Shown: positions 1 through 7,750 of the stretch, one piece after another
Layout: the number at the start of each line of letters is the position of its first letter
How positions within the stretch are numbered: the stretch's first letter is position 1
Origin: SVTX01 sp045638125
Lineage (GTDB): Bacteria; Bacillota; Clostridia; Oscillospirales; CAG-272
DNA length: 24,094 nucleotides
Direction: 5' to 3'
Assembly: GCA_045638125.1 (NCBI GenBank)
Contig: JAZUAS010000074.1
Location: 1-24,094 of the forward strand
The notes under the pieces: generated by a model
Database searches by the model: none
What the model was told of the DNA's origin: nothing
Seen by the model: only the letters and a program-made list of their open reading frames with translations
Program-made: the position numbers and the translations under genes

Positions 1-24
1 TCCCCTCATCTCCAAAAACTTTTA
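1..24 (-). repeat. Edge of a dispersed hairpin-type repeat
   Basis: Read on the minus strand, bases 1-22 are identical to 1871-1892, a 22-base match in inverted orientation. The match sits next to a T-rich run in both places, and the window edge cuts off the rest of this copy. The other copy continues into a long hairpin (see 1864-1950), so this is probably the end of a second full element. The two copies flank truB and trmB as an inverted pair. The rest of 25-94 holds nothing I recognise. Confidence 0.6.
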
Positions 25-94
25 AAAAGCTTTGCAGTTTAAGAGTGAAGCAATATCTGAGAACCTATATAAAACTTTAAATAAAGCACCTATC

Positions 95-127
95 AAAAAG
101 GCGTTGAAGCAAAACTCAACGCCTTTT
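95..127 (-). terminator. Rho-independent terminator after truB
   Basis: A 12-bp perfect stem (96-107 with 116-127) has an 8-nt loop. On the minus strand it is followed by a short U-run made by the A-tract at 95-99. It lies directly after the truB stop codon, so it very likely ends truB transcription. The T-rich sequence on the other side may let it work in both directions. Confidence 0.85.
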
Positions 128-132
128 GATTT

Positions 133-1056
133 TTATAATTCAAATATTTTAACCGACTTTATCGCCGTTCCCTCTTCGCGCTCGACCACTTCACCGAGAG
201 CGAAAAATTTGCCGTTCTCGGAGCATATTTTCACACGAGAGCCGACCGCGAGGTCGGTTTTTATCTTCTTTTGATAGATAGGACAACCGTCACGGAAGAG
301 CTTTTCGAAAAACGCAGGCAACTTGACCGCTTCAAGGTCGTCAAATAATCTTTCGGTGGGTAAAAGCAGGTCTTGACGCTCATTTTCGCCCAAATTTTCA
401 ATTTCTTCAAGCGTCTTGCACTCGTCAATAGAAATTCCGCAAGCCTCTACTCTTTCAAGAGTAGCCATTACGCCGCCGCAACCAAGCCTTGCTCCTATAT
501 CGGCGCAAAGAGTGCGGATATAAGTGCCGCCGCTGCAACTAACGATCAAAATATAGTCGGTCTTGCTCTCGGTCGGCTCACATTCGAGGGAAAACACGGT
601 AATATCCCTCGCCTCGCGCTCGACTGTAACGCCCTGTCTCGCAAGGTCGTAGAGCTTTTGACCGTTCACCTTCAGCGCCGAATACATGGGCGGTATCTGC
701 TTGATATTTCCCACGAACTCACGGCAGGTCGCCAAAACCTGCTCATATTCGGGAATATCGTCACATCTCGTCAAGACCTCGCCCGTAATATCCTCGGTAT
801 CGGTGGTAAGACCAAGACGCAGAGTTGCTCTATACGTCTTTCTGTCCGACGATATATACTCACAAGCCTTTGCCGCTCTGCCCACAAGCACCACAAGCAC
901 TCCCGTGGCAAGCGGGTCAAGCGTTCCCGCGTGACCGACCCTTTTGGTGTTATAAAGCCTTCTGACACGGTTGACCACGTCGTGAGAGGTCATTCCCTCT
1001 CCCTTGCGCACCGCCAACACGCCGCCAGGCATATTATCTAATTCAGAATGTTTCAT
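133..1056 (-). CDS. truB: tRNA pseudouridine(55) synthase TruB
   Basis: TruB converts U55 of the T-loop in most tRNAs to pseudouridine. The protein is 307 aa, a normal length for the family. The catalytic motif GHAGTLDPLATGVL carries the nucleophilic Asp at about residue 47, preceded by the conserved GMTSHDVVNRVRR segment. A C-terminal PUA-like region follows (PIYQKKIK...VGSRVKI). I chose the ATG at 1056 because GAGGAA lies just upstream and because a longer reading frame would start inside a palindromic repeat (1072-1097), giving a spurious KK/CK-rich N-terminus. The gene lies downstream of trmB and is followed by a strong terminator. Confidence 0.95.
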   Translation of the reverse strand: MKHSELDNMPGGVLAVRKGEGMTSHDVVNRVRRLYNTKRVGHAGTLDPLATGVLVVLVGRAAKACEYISSDRKTYRATLRLGLTTDTEDITGEVLTRCDDIPEYEQVLATCREFVGNIKQIPPMYSALKVNGQKLYDLARQGVTVEREARDITVFSLECEPTESKTDYILIVSCSGGTYIRTLCADIGARLGCGGVMATLERVEACGISIDECKTLEEIENLGENERQDLLLPTERLFDDLEAVKLPAFFEKLFRDGCPIYQKKIKTDLAVGSRVKICSENGKFFALGEVVEREEGTAIKSVKIFEL

Positions 1057-1071
1057 AATTCCTCGATTTCT

Positions 1072-1107
1072 CCTACTTTTCTTGCAAGAAAAGTAGGCAA
1101 AAGAACT
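1072..1107. repeat. 26-bp perfect palindrome plus CAAAAGAAC tail
   Basis: Bases 1072-1097 form a perfect inverted repeat of 13 bp per arm (arm CCTACTTTTCTTG), followed by CAAAAGAAC. The same plan, an ACTTTTCT.../...AGAAAAGT stem followed by CAAAAGAAC, occurs at 8488-8530, at 8539-8580 and, inverted, at 8950-8993. This copy appears to be a shortened member of that family because the second hairpin is missing. It sits in the truB 5' region, so it may be transcribed between trmB and truB. Confidence 0.8.
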
Positions 1108-1165
1108 CCCCAAAGGATAGTAATTTAACCTGTTTTTCGGGTTTTAAAACGACATAAAAATCTTT

Positions 1166-1816
1166 TTAAAATCTAACGATTGCAGAGTTAATGGTAAATC
1201 CCTTTTCCGAAAAATTCTTCTCGTACTCGGTCATAACGTTGCCCTCGGCTCTCTCGCTGTTATGCAGGTCGCGTGTCATCCACTCGACGTTAAGACCAAA
1301 CTCCGCAAATTCTTCAAGGGAGAAGTCAAAAAGACCTACGTTGTCGGTCTTGAATATAAGCAGACCGCCCTCTTTGAGAAGCTTTTTATATTTTGCAAGA
1401 TAATTTCTGTGAGTCAGACGGCGCTTCGCGTGACCCGCCTTAGGCCAAGGATCACTGAAATTAAGATAAATCACGTCAAGACAATGCTCGGGAAACCACT
1501 CCTCAAGATTATCCGCGTCACCAATTATAAAACGCAGATTGTCAGGTCTTGACTCCTTGCACGCCATAGCCTTCTCCAGAGCGAGACAGCAAACGTCACG
1601 CGCCCTCTCCATAGCGATCAAGTTGCAATCTTGATCCTTCGCCACCGTACCGACAGCAAAATTGCCCTTGCCGCAACCGATTTCAAGACAAAGCTTACGG
1701 CTCTTATCGGTAAAGGGGGCTGCGGGCTCGTCCTTCAAAATAGTGGGGTCTTCTATCAACAGCTCTGCACAGGCAAGAATTCTCTCCTCGCCGTGCTTCT
1801 TTTTTCTCATTCTCAT
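1166..1816 (-). CDS. trmB: tRNA (guanine-N7-)-methyltransferase TrmB
   Basis: TrmB uses S-adenosylmethionine to make m7G46 in the variable loop of tRNAs. The 216-aa protein has the class I methyltransferase motif CLEIGCGKGNF at about residues 43-53. The family signature NFSDPWPKAGHAKRRLTH follows, where Asp and Pro contact the substrate guanine, and a TDN/FKTDN segment comes later. The ATG at 1816 has AGGA seven bases upstream. A second in-frame ATG two codons later is possible but less well spaced. The gene lies between ychF and truB in the same direction, separated from ychF by a hairpin repeat. Confidence 0.95.
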   Translation of the reverse strand: MRMRKKKHGEERILACAELLIEDPTILKDEPAAPFTDKSRKLCLEIGCGKGNFAVGTVAKDQDCNLIAMERARDVCCLALEKAMACKESRPDNLRFIIGDADNLEEWFPEHCLDVIYLNFSDPWPKAGHAKRRLTHRNYLAKYKKLLKEGGLLIFKTDNVGLFDFSLEEFAEFGLNVEWMTRDLHNSERAEGNVMTEYEKNFSEKGFTINSAIVRF

Positions 1817-1863
1817 AATATTTTCCTAAACTTATAAAACAAACTTTAATTCGTTTCGATACC

Positions 1864-1950
1864 TTTTTTGAAAGTTTTTGGAGATGAGGGGAGAGTGCAG
1901 AGAGGGGAGAAGAACGCTTTTCCCAAAAAGGTTCTTCTCCCCTCTTTGCA
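1864..1950. repeat. Long hairpin repeat between ychF and trmB
   Basis: Bases 1896-1915 pair with 1931-1950 (20 bp, one G-T pair), and the loop contains a further short CTTTT/AAAAG pairing. The segment 1871-1892 is found inverted at 1-22. No U-run follows the stem on either strand, so I do not call it a terminator, although it could slow transcription or protect a 3' end. It looks like a small, non-coding, dispersed element. Confidence 0.75.
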
Positions 1951-1964
1951 TCTATCGCTCATCC

Positions 1965-3059
1965 TTATACGTTAAATCTGAAAAGAACGATGTCTCCGTC
2001 CTTCATGACGTACTCCTTACCCTCGGAGCGGACAAGTCCCGCTTCCTTAGCGGCTACCATATTGCCGCAAGATACGAGATCGTCAAATGCGATGACCTCG
2101 GCTCTGATAAATCCGCGCTCAAAATCGGAGTGGATCTTACCCGCCGCCTGGGGTGCCTTGGTGCCTCTGGTGATAGTCCAAGCGCGGACCTCCTCGGGTC
2201 CTGCAGTGAGGTAGGAAATAAGGCCAAGCAAGGAATAGCTTGCCTTGATAAGCTTGTCAAGACCGCTTTCCTCAATGCCCATATCCTCAAGGAACATCTG
2301 CTTTTCGTCGCCCTCAAGCTCGGCGATTTCCGCTTCAATTCCTGCACAAACGGCAATTACTCCGCTCTTTTCGGTCTCGGCAAATGCCTTGAGCTTCATA
2401 TAAGCCTCGTTTTCGGTAGGCTCACCTGCAACGTCATCCTCGCTTACGTTTGCGACGTAGATAACAGGCTTCATAGTAAGGAGAGGGGTGTCGTAAAGAC
2501 AAGCCAGCTCGTCCTCGGAAAGCTCCATAGTTCTGGCGCAAAGACCGCTCTCCAGAGTCGCGTAAATTCTCTCAAAGAGAGCAAGCTCCGAGGCAAGCGT
2601 CTTGTCGCCCTCCATACGGTTCTTGGTTCTGTCCATTCTTCTCTCAACCATTTCCATGTCCGAGAAGATAAGCTCCATATTGATGGTCTCAAGGTCGCGC
2701 ATAGGATCGACCGAGCCGTCAACGTGAATGATATTATCATCCTCAAAGCAACGAACAACGTGAACGATAGCGTCGCACTCACGAATGTTGGAAAGGAACT
2801 TGTTTCCAAGACCCTCACCCTGGGATGCGCCCTTAACAAGTCCTGCGATGTCAACAAACTGAATGATAGCAGGGGTGTACTTCTTGGGGTCGTACATCTT
2901 CGCGAGCACGTCGAGACGGCTGTCGGGAACCGTCACCACGCCCACGTTGGGTTCAATGGTGCAGAAGGGATAGTTCGCGCTCTCCGCACCTGCATTTGTC
3001 AAAGCGTTAAAAAGTGTTGATTTTCCTACGTTAGGAAGTCCAACTATACCAAGTTTCAT
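1965..3059 (-). CDS. ychF: Redox-regulated ATPase YchF (Obg-family)
   Basis: YchF is a universal Obg-family P-loop protein that binds ribosomes, hydrolyses ATP rather than GTP, and is linked to stress responses. The 364-aa length is typical. The P-loop GLPNVGKS lies at residues 7-14 and the G3-type motif DIAGLVKGAS at 70-79. The G4 position reads NVSE (204-207) instead of NKxD, which is what gives the family its ATP preference. A TGS domain ends the protein (TITRGTKAPQAAGKIH...DGDIVLFRF). I chose the ATG at 3059, which gives the canonical MKLGIVGLPNVGKS start. A perfectly spaced promoter lies upstream at 3112-3140. Confidence 0.96.
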   Translation of the reverse strand: MKLGIVGLPNVGKSTLFNALTNAGAESANYPFCTIEPNVGVVTVPDSRLDVLAKMYDPKKYTPAIIQFVDIAGLVKGASQGEGLGNKFLSNIRECDAIVHVVRCFEDDNIIHVDGSVDPMRDLETINMELIFSDMEMVERRMDRTKNRMEGDKTLASELALFERIYATLESGLCARTMELSEDELACLYDTPLLTMKPVIYVANVSEDDVAGEPTENEAYMKLKAFAETEKSGVIAVCAGIEAEIAELEGDEKQMFLEDMGIEESGLDKLIKASYSLLGLISYLTAGPEEVRAWTITRGTKAPQAAGKIHSDFERGFIRAEVIAFDDLVSCGNMVAAKEAGLVRSEGKEYVMKDGDIVLFRFNV

Positions 3060-3111
3060 TAATTTATACCTGCTTTCCGTAAAAATACGCATAATTATCG
3101 ATTATAAATAT

Positions 3112-3140
3112 ATTATAATACATTTTGAAAGATTTTTCAA
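3112..3140 (-). promoter_or_regulatory. Sigma-A-type promoter of ychF
   Basis: On the minus strand a -35 TTGAAA (3135-3140) and a perfect -10 TATAAT (3112-3117) are separated by 17 bp. Transcription would start near 3105, about 45 nt before the ychF ATG. It probably also serves trmB. Confidence 0.75.
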
Positions 3141-3171
3141 GGGGTATTGAAGAAATTAAGAACATAAATAT

Positions 3172-3211
3172 CAAAAAACGGTCGATTTGAATTTTACTTC
3201 AAATCGACCGT
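3172..3211 (-). terminator. Rho-independent terminator of the SipW operon
   Basis: A 14-bp perfect stem (3178-3191 with 3198-3211) has a 6-nt loop. The A-run at 3173-3178 becomes a U-run on the minus strand. It lies 23 bp past the stop codon of the last operon gene and ahead of the ychF promoter, so it marks the end of the operon. Confidence 0.92.
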
Positions 3212-3234
3212 ATAGGTATTTTCCAATATTGCTT

Positions 3235-4722
3235 TTACTGCTGCTTGCTGACTCTGTCCATCTCGATCAGGGCATCGTTTACAGCGCCGTAAATATCAAG
3301 TATTGCGGGAGAAAGCTGAGCAATAGTCAAATCGGGATCAACTGTGTGATTTCCGTTTGCATCTACTGTATAAAGATCGTAATACTTTTCATAAGCCTCG
3401 CCAACGATATCTATTCCTGCGCCGGCATATTCTCGGTCATTCAAGATTCGGTATGCATCATTCAAAAGCGTTTGGAGAGTATTTATCGCGGTCGCGTCCT
3501 TGGCAGTAACGATATTTTTAATACTTACATCCGCGGCAACACTATGCGAATAACTACCCAGAGTGTACTTTTCTCCGTTGATATCGTAGGAATAACCGTC
3601 GATCAACTTATACGTTGCGGCATCAGCCTTCCAGTTATCGGTAACGAAAGAGCCCGTTCCGTTTCCACCGTCGTATGTAACGACGTTTGCGGTTCCCGAA
3701 TAAGTGCTTCCAATTCTGTACCAATCGCTGATCTTATTGCCGTTTTGATCTCGATCACAGGTGAATACTACCGCGTATACAGGCACGTAGGCTCCTGCTT
3801 TATTCAACGGGTCTATCGTCAGATAGAGCGTCATTTCACAGCCGTAGCCGTTAAACACACCGCCGTTTGAGGAGTTCACCGCCGTGTAATCATCTCCCGT
3901 ATACCGGTTTCCGTCTAAGTTTTCGTGTTTGATCAGAACCGTTGCATCCAACTGTTCTTTACCAACCATTATTTGCAGCTGTCCCGCAAATAGTGTGTTG
4001 ACCGCAACGGAGTCCTCACTTGAAGATCCCTTAACGTTTCCTATATAGTTTGACGTCCATTCCTGACGTCCGTCAAACTTGTTATCCAGAGCATCAATAA
4101 GCTGCTCGTAGGTTGATGTCGTATTCAAAATGTTGAGGAACTTTTCCTCTACTACTGCAAGCGCCTCGCGCTCTCCGTCAACGTTGATACCGAACTGGAA
4201 ATTGATCAAGGTTCTCCAGTCAATATTGGAATTCATGCTGTTTCCCACCGTATAGGTAACGGTAAAGCTCAGCGTTTGTCCTGGTGCAACCTTCTTACCG
4301 TTTGCAGTGGCGTTTGCCAGCGAGCAAACAACTCCGATTTGGGATCTGCCGTTGTATGTTGAAACGTAGCCGTTTCCGTTATACCCGTCAAGAGGGGATT
4401 GGAAATAGATTCCTCGGTAGGAGTAGGTCAATTTAGTGTTATTTAATACCGTAACAGTATAAGTAACAGTACCGGCAGAATTTCCTTTTCTGCTGATGGT
4501 GGAATCAAGGGCTGTGGAATATTGCAGATAGCTTACTTGATTTTTATCGGTGTTTGAAGTATTTTGCGTGGAAACACTGGTAATAAACAAACCGTAAGGA
4601 ATATCGGTTTTTACCGAACCGCTTACTCGCATTGTGCTGCTTACTGCAGCGTAGCCTAAAGAAGAAGATAAACAAAGAAAGGCGAGCAACATACAAACCG
4701 CACAAACTTTCCATGTCTTCAT
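3235..4722 (-). CDS. Large secreted protein with SipW-type export motif
   Basis: I do not recognise a named family. The 495-aa protein starts with a short basic end and a hydrophobic core, then GYAAVSSTMRVSGSV at residues 23-37. That motif is nearly the same as the one in the small secreted protein at 7751-8281 and fits the signal-peptide class cut by SipW peptidases. The mature part is rich in Thr, Ser, Asn, Tyr and Gly with alternating beta-strand patterns, for example VTYTVTVLNN. I infer two beta-rich regions (about 27-185 and 235-400) joined by a helical stretch, and a more helical end (about 420-495). There is no LPXTG sorting signal and no C-terminal membrane anchor. AAGGTGA lies upstream of the start. 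It is the last gene of the operon, 36 bp after its neighbour. A surface or matrix role is inferred. Confidence 0.8.
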   Translation of the reverse strand: MKTWKVCAVCMLLAFLCLSSSLGYAAVSSTMRVSGSVKTDIPYGLFITSVSTQNTSNTDKNQVSYLQYSTALDSTISRKGNSAGTVTYTVTVLNNTKLTYSYRGIYFQSPLDGYNGNGYVSTYNGRSQIGVVCSLANATANGKKVAPGQTLSFTVTYTVGNSMNSNIDWRTLINFQFGINVDGEREALAVVEEKFLNILNTTSTYEQLIDALDNKFDGRQEWTSNYIGNVKGSSSEDSVAVNTLFAGQLQIMVGKEQLDATVLIKHENLDGNRYTGDDYTAVNSSNGGVFNGYGCEMTLYLTIDPLNKAGAYVPVYAVVFTCDRDQNGNKISDWYRIGSTYSGTANVVTYDGGNGTGSFVTDNWKADAATYKLIDGYSYDINGEKYTLGSYSHSVAADVSIKNIVTAKDATAINTLQTLLNDAYRILNDREYAGAGIDIVGEAYEKYYDLYTVDANGNHTVDPDLTIAQLSPAILDIYGAVNDALIEMDRVSKQQ

Positions 4723-4758
4723 TGTACATCACTCACCTTTCTTGTTATGGATTTAAAT

Positions 4759-6531
4759 TCAGATCTCTTCGTTGTTGGGGATTTCCTCGACTGCTTCGGA
4801 TTGTTTGGTTTCCTCAGGTGCGTCGATTTCATCATCGGGAGCAATCATAGCGGTAAAGATCTTCTCCGCCTTGCGTCTGACCACTCCGATTATTTTCTTG
4901 AGAGGACGATCAAGGGTTGCGGAATCGATTCTGTAATTTCCGCGAGCAACCTCTGCCTCACGAACGATATCTTTATCGCTTGCCTCATCTCTGGTGGGGA
5001 CGAGAACTACGTCGCCTTCATCAACGATATTGCCGTCGGGATCATAACGATATATTCTGTGGTTTCTTTCTTCCCAGATAATATCGATAGCTTCTACCGT
5101 GTTTTCATCAACGGTCTCCTCTTCTGTGCAAGGAATAGAAGCAAGGATCTCTTCGACCTCGTTTTCAGATACTTCCTCAGCTACTGCCTCGACCTCGGGC
5201 TCTTCCTCGATCTCTGCTTCTTCAACAGTTGCAATTACCTCGGGCATCTCTCCGTTCTCTGCCTCAACTTCGACCTCAGCGTCTTCAACGATCGTTGCGA
5301 TCTCAGGCTCGGAATCGAGCTCGGGCTCAGGAGCGGGGGGAGGTGTGGGATTGTTTACTACGACCCTAACGACGGGACGAACTACGTTAGTTATGTTGGG
5401 CTTAACAATAGTCGTCTGTACGGGTTCCTGCTTAGGCTCGGGGGCAGGATCAGACTCAGTGTAGCCATCAACCTTGATCTCATACAAATACAAAAGCTTG
5501 CTATCTGTGGGGATCATGAACTTAGTGCAGGTCTTATCCTCATTTTCATACATAAGGATAGGTGCTTGGATGGTATCTCTGATCTCAAGCATTTCGTCAA
5601 AGGTATCGACCACAATGATCTGATATCCTTGAGTCTTGAACATATTCTTAATCTTCTGGATGTATGACTTATACTGAGATACGATCTTCTTGACACGTGC
5701 AGTATAAGTAATGTCAGCCGTTCTTGTAAAGTAAATGAATGCAACAAGAATTGCTATCAACAAAATGTCGACAACTCCCAGCACGATAGCCGCAGTCTTA
5801 AACACTTCGCTTCCGGCCCCTCTGGTGCAAGCAATCATTTTTGCTTCCGCATCGGGAACGGCGGAGGTCATTTTAACGTTGACCGTTTTGGTTGTTAGAG
5901 GTATACGTAATTCGGAGGAATATGTATCTACACTGCTTCCGGAAAACGCGTTACAATCGCTCAAAACATCAACGTTTAACGTTACAACGATATTACTTGT
6001 AGTCGAGTTCAGATCATAGGTTGCCAAGAAACGATTTGCAAGATCGTTATATTCGTCATAATTCAATACTACGATCTCGTTAATAGTCAATCGGCTCGAA
6101 CTGTTCTGGGTCTTATTTTGTACGTTTACCAGCTCATATTCCGGATTGTAAATTGCAACGCCGGACGTATCGTCAACGATCTCAAGTCTGGATGTGATCG
6201 TGTAAGAGTAGCGATAGTTTACGTCCTCCGCATCCATATCGATCTCATAGCTGAAATTGGTAATGATCTTATCGATCAACGATGCAACGTAGGATTGATT
6301 CTTTTCAAGATAGGGAGAATCGTAGAATTCGTTATCCTTAAGATAAACGTCATAATCGATACTTCCGCCCTCGGTGTACTCAATGTAGTATTGCTTGTCC
6401 AATTGGTAATAAACCAGAGCTGATATCAGTACCGCAATAGCAACAACAATACAAATAACCGATTGCACAAAGATCCACTTTTCACGGTTTTTGCGATATA
6501 GTCCGCGTTTTTTCTTTTCGGATTCAGACAT
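4759..6531 (-). CDS. Two-pass membrane protein, DUF5305-like, acidic tail
   Basis: The 590-aa protein has a basic N-terminus, a membrane helix at about 20-42, an outside domain of some 200 residues, and a second membrane helix at about 246-268. A region inside follows to about 360, and then a low-complexity tail very rich in Glu, Pro and Val (about 361-485) that ends in a more ordered basic/acidic segment. The layout, and the outside domain starting near YTEGGSIDYDVYLKDNEF, resemble the DUF5305 family as I know it, which often sits beside archaeal-type signal peptidase I genes. A profile search would be needed to be certain. The RBS AAAGGAGG is very strong. The gene starts 19 bp after the signal peptidase stop, so the two are almost certainly co-transcribed. 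The function is unknown; a role in substrate handling or assembly at the membrane is inferred. Confidence 0.75.
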   Translation of the reverse strand: MSESEKKKRGLYRKNREKWIFVQSVICIVVAIAVLISALVYYQLDKQYYIEYTEGGSIDYDVYLKDNEFYDSPYLEKNQSYVASLIDKIITNFSYEIDMDAEDVNYRYSYTITSRLEIVDDTSGVAIYNPEYELVNVQNKTQNSSSRLTINEIVVLNYDEYNDLANRFLATYDLNSTTSNIVVTLNVDVLSDCNAFSGSSVDTYSSELRIPLTTKTVNVKMTSAVPDAEAKMIACTRGAGSEVFKTAAIVLGVVDILLIAILVAFIYFTRTADITYTARVKKIVSQYKSYIQKIKNMFKTQGYQIIVVDTFDEMLEIRDTIQAPILMYENEDKTCTKFMIPTDSKLLYLYEIKVDGYTESDPAPEPKQEPVQTTIVKPNITNVVRPVVRVVVNNPTPPPAPEPELDSEPEIATIVEDAEVEVEAENGEMPEVIATVEEAEIEEEPEVEAVAEEVSENEVEEILASIPCTEEETVDENTVEAIDIIWEERNHRIYRYDPDGNIVDEGDVVLVPTRDEASDKDIVREAEVARGNYRIDSATLDRPLKKIIGVVRRKAEKIFTAMIAPDDEIDAPEETKQSEAVEEIPNNEEI

Positions 6532-6550
6532 ACTTGTAACCTCCTTTCTT

Positions 6551-7672
6551 TCAATTATTTATAAATTCTCGTAACAGTAAGGTAGGATAACCGATAAACG
6601 AAATCTTCAAATCGGTTAATCCAACGATATCGCTTTCCAAGCGATATCCGTCATCCAAATCTTCATTTGCGTCGCCCTTGGTGTAGTACCTTACCTCGCC
6701 GCCGATATTTTCGATTTGAACGACTCTGTGAACGATTCTGGATTCATTTTGCAGAAAAACTATGACCTGACCTTCTTTAATTGCCTGGTCATCGTATCTT
6801 TCGTAGATGATCATATCTCCCTTATTAATCTCTCCCGTCATACTTTCGGTTGCGATTACAAGCGCACCGAAGCGGAATTGACAGGATATCAGCATAGCGA
6901 CCAGTATTACGATCACTACCGTAAATACTGTGCCGATGGCGCCGAAGCTTTTTCCTTTTCTTACGGCGTTCTGCTTTTTCTTTTCATACAAAGCCGAAAC
7001 CAATGCCAGCATAACGACGGGAAGAATGATCTTGATGCACGAGGTAAGTGAATCCGACATGCTCGTGATCATAGGAACGAAATAGATATAAAGAGTTGTG
7101 ATCAAGCGAAACACGATATTTGGTGTCGCGCCGTATCTTTTAGAAATGTAGTGATAATAGATGTTTGCGGTCACCGCAGGAAGGAGCGCCAACCCTACCA
7201 GGTCCATAAAACGGTTGAAGGTGGTGATTCCGACGATGTTTGACATCATCAGCATTTCAACGATAACACAAGACAGATAAGATATAACGCTTACAAGCTT
7301 ATCCTCCTGCGCCAGAAGAACGTATCGGATGATCTCGATTGAAACAATAATAATTGCTGTCGGAATAATAATAGTAAGCAGCTTCTCTGTATTCACGAAA
7401 TAGGGATTTTCGTAAAACTGCAAAGCCAATCCGCTCATTTGATAAAGCACAACGTATATAACGCCTATGATGCTTGAAAGAAGCAAAACCTCTTTTTTGT
7501 TTATTGACAACGAGCGCCTTCTTTTTATTAAAAGGCAGGTTGCAATTGTAAGTGGTATCAGAACGCACGCGGCAACTGTCTTACTGTCTCCAACGTTTAC
7601 AAACAGCAAACTAAGGAGGAGCACAAATGCAAGAGAAGATATAACGTAAAGTATTTTTTTGTCTTGGTTCAT
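6551..7672 (-). CDS. sipW: Polytopic SipW-type signal peptidase I
   Basis: This enzyme should cut the signal peptides of the two secreted proteins in the operon. The catalytic part is at the C-terminal end: ESMTGEINKGD places the Ser nucleophile at residue 277, RIVHRVV places His at 315, and YTKGDAN places Asp at 334. A His instead of the usual Lys marks the ER/SipW class, and the spacing (38 and 57 residues) is close to that of Bacillus SipW. Bacillus SipW is only about 190 aa. Here an N-terminal region of about 265 residues adds some eight or nine hydrophobic helices. The RBS is GGGGGAA before the ATG at 7672. The gene lies 78 bp after the small secreted protein gene and just ahead of the DUF5305-like gene. 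Confidence 0.88.
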   Translation of the reverse strand: MNQDKKILYVISSLAFVLLLSLLFVNVGDSKTVAACVLIPLTIATCLLIKRRRSLSINKKEVLLLSSIIGVIYVVLYQMSGLALQFYENPYFVNTEKLLTIIIPTAIIIVSIEIIRYVLLAQEDKLVSVISYLSCVIVEMLMMSNIVGITTFNRFMDLVGLALLPAVTANIYYHYISKRYGATPNIVFRLITTLYIYFVPMITSMSDSLTSCIKIILPVVMLALVSALYEKKKQNAVRKGKSFGAIGTVFTVVIVILVAMLISCQFRFGALVIATESMTGEINKGDMIIYERYDDQAIKEGQVIVFLQNESRIVHRVVQIENIGGEVRYYTKGDANEDLDDGYRLESDIVGLTDLKISFIGYPTLLLREFINN

Positions 7673-7750
7673 CTGTGCTTCCCCCTTTCCTAATTACTTA
7701 CGTATGTTTTTTACGTATATTTTACTTTGGAATTTGTTTTGTTTGTTAAA

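Noticed and set aside
1057..1113. Longer truB start giving 19 extra N-terminal residues
   Set aside because: The extra codons come from the palindromic repeat, while the ATG at 1056 has a good RBS and gives normal TruB length.
1878..3020. Long plus-strand open frame opposite ychF
   Set aside because: It lies fully antisense to a well-supported gene and has no RBS or family pattern; it is an effect of codon bias in ychF.
4759..7672. Alternative genetic code with UGA as an amino acid
   Set aside because: Both the DUF5305-like and signal peptidase genes end in TGA at sensible places, with the next gene's RBS following, so TGA is a normal stop.
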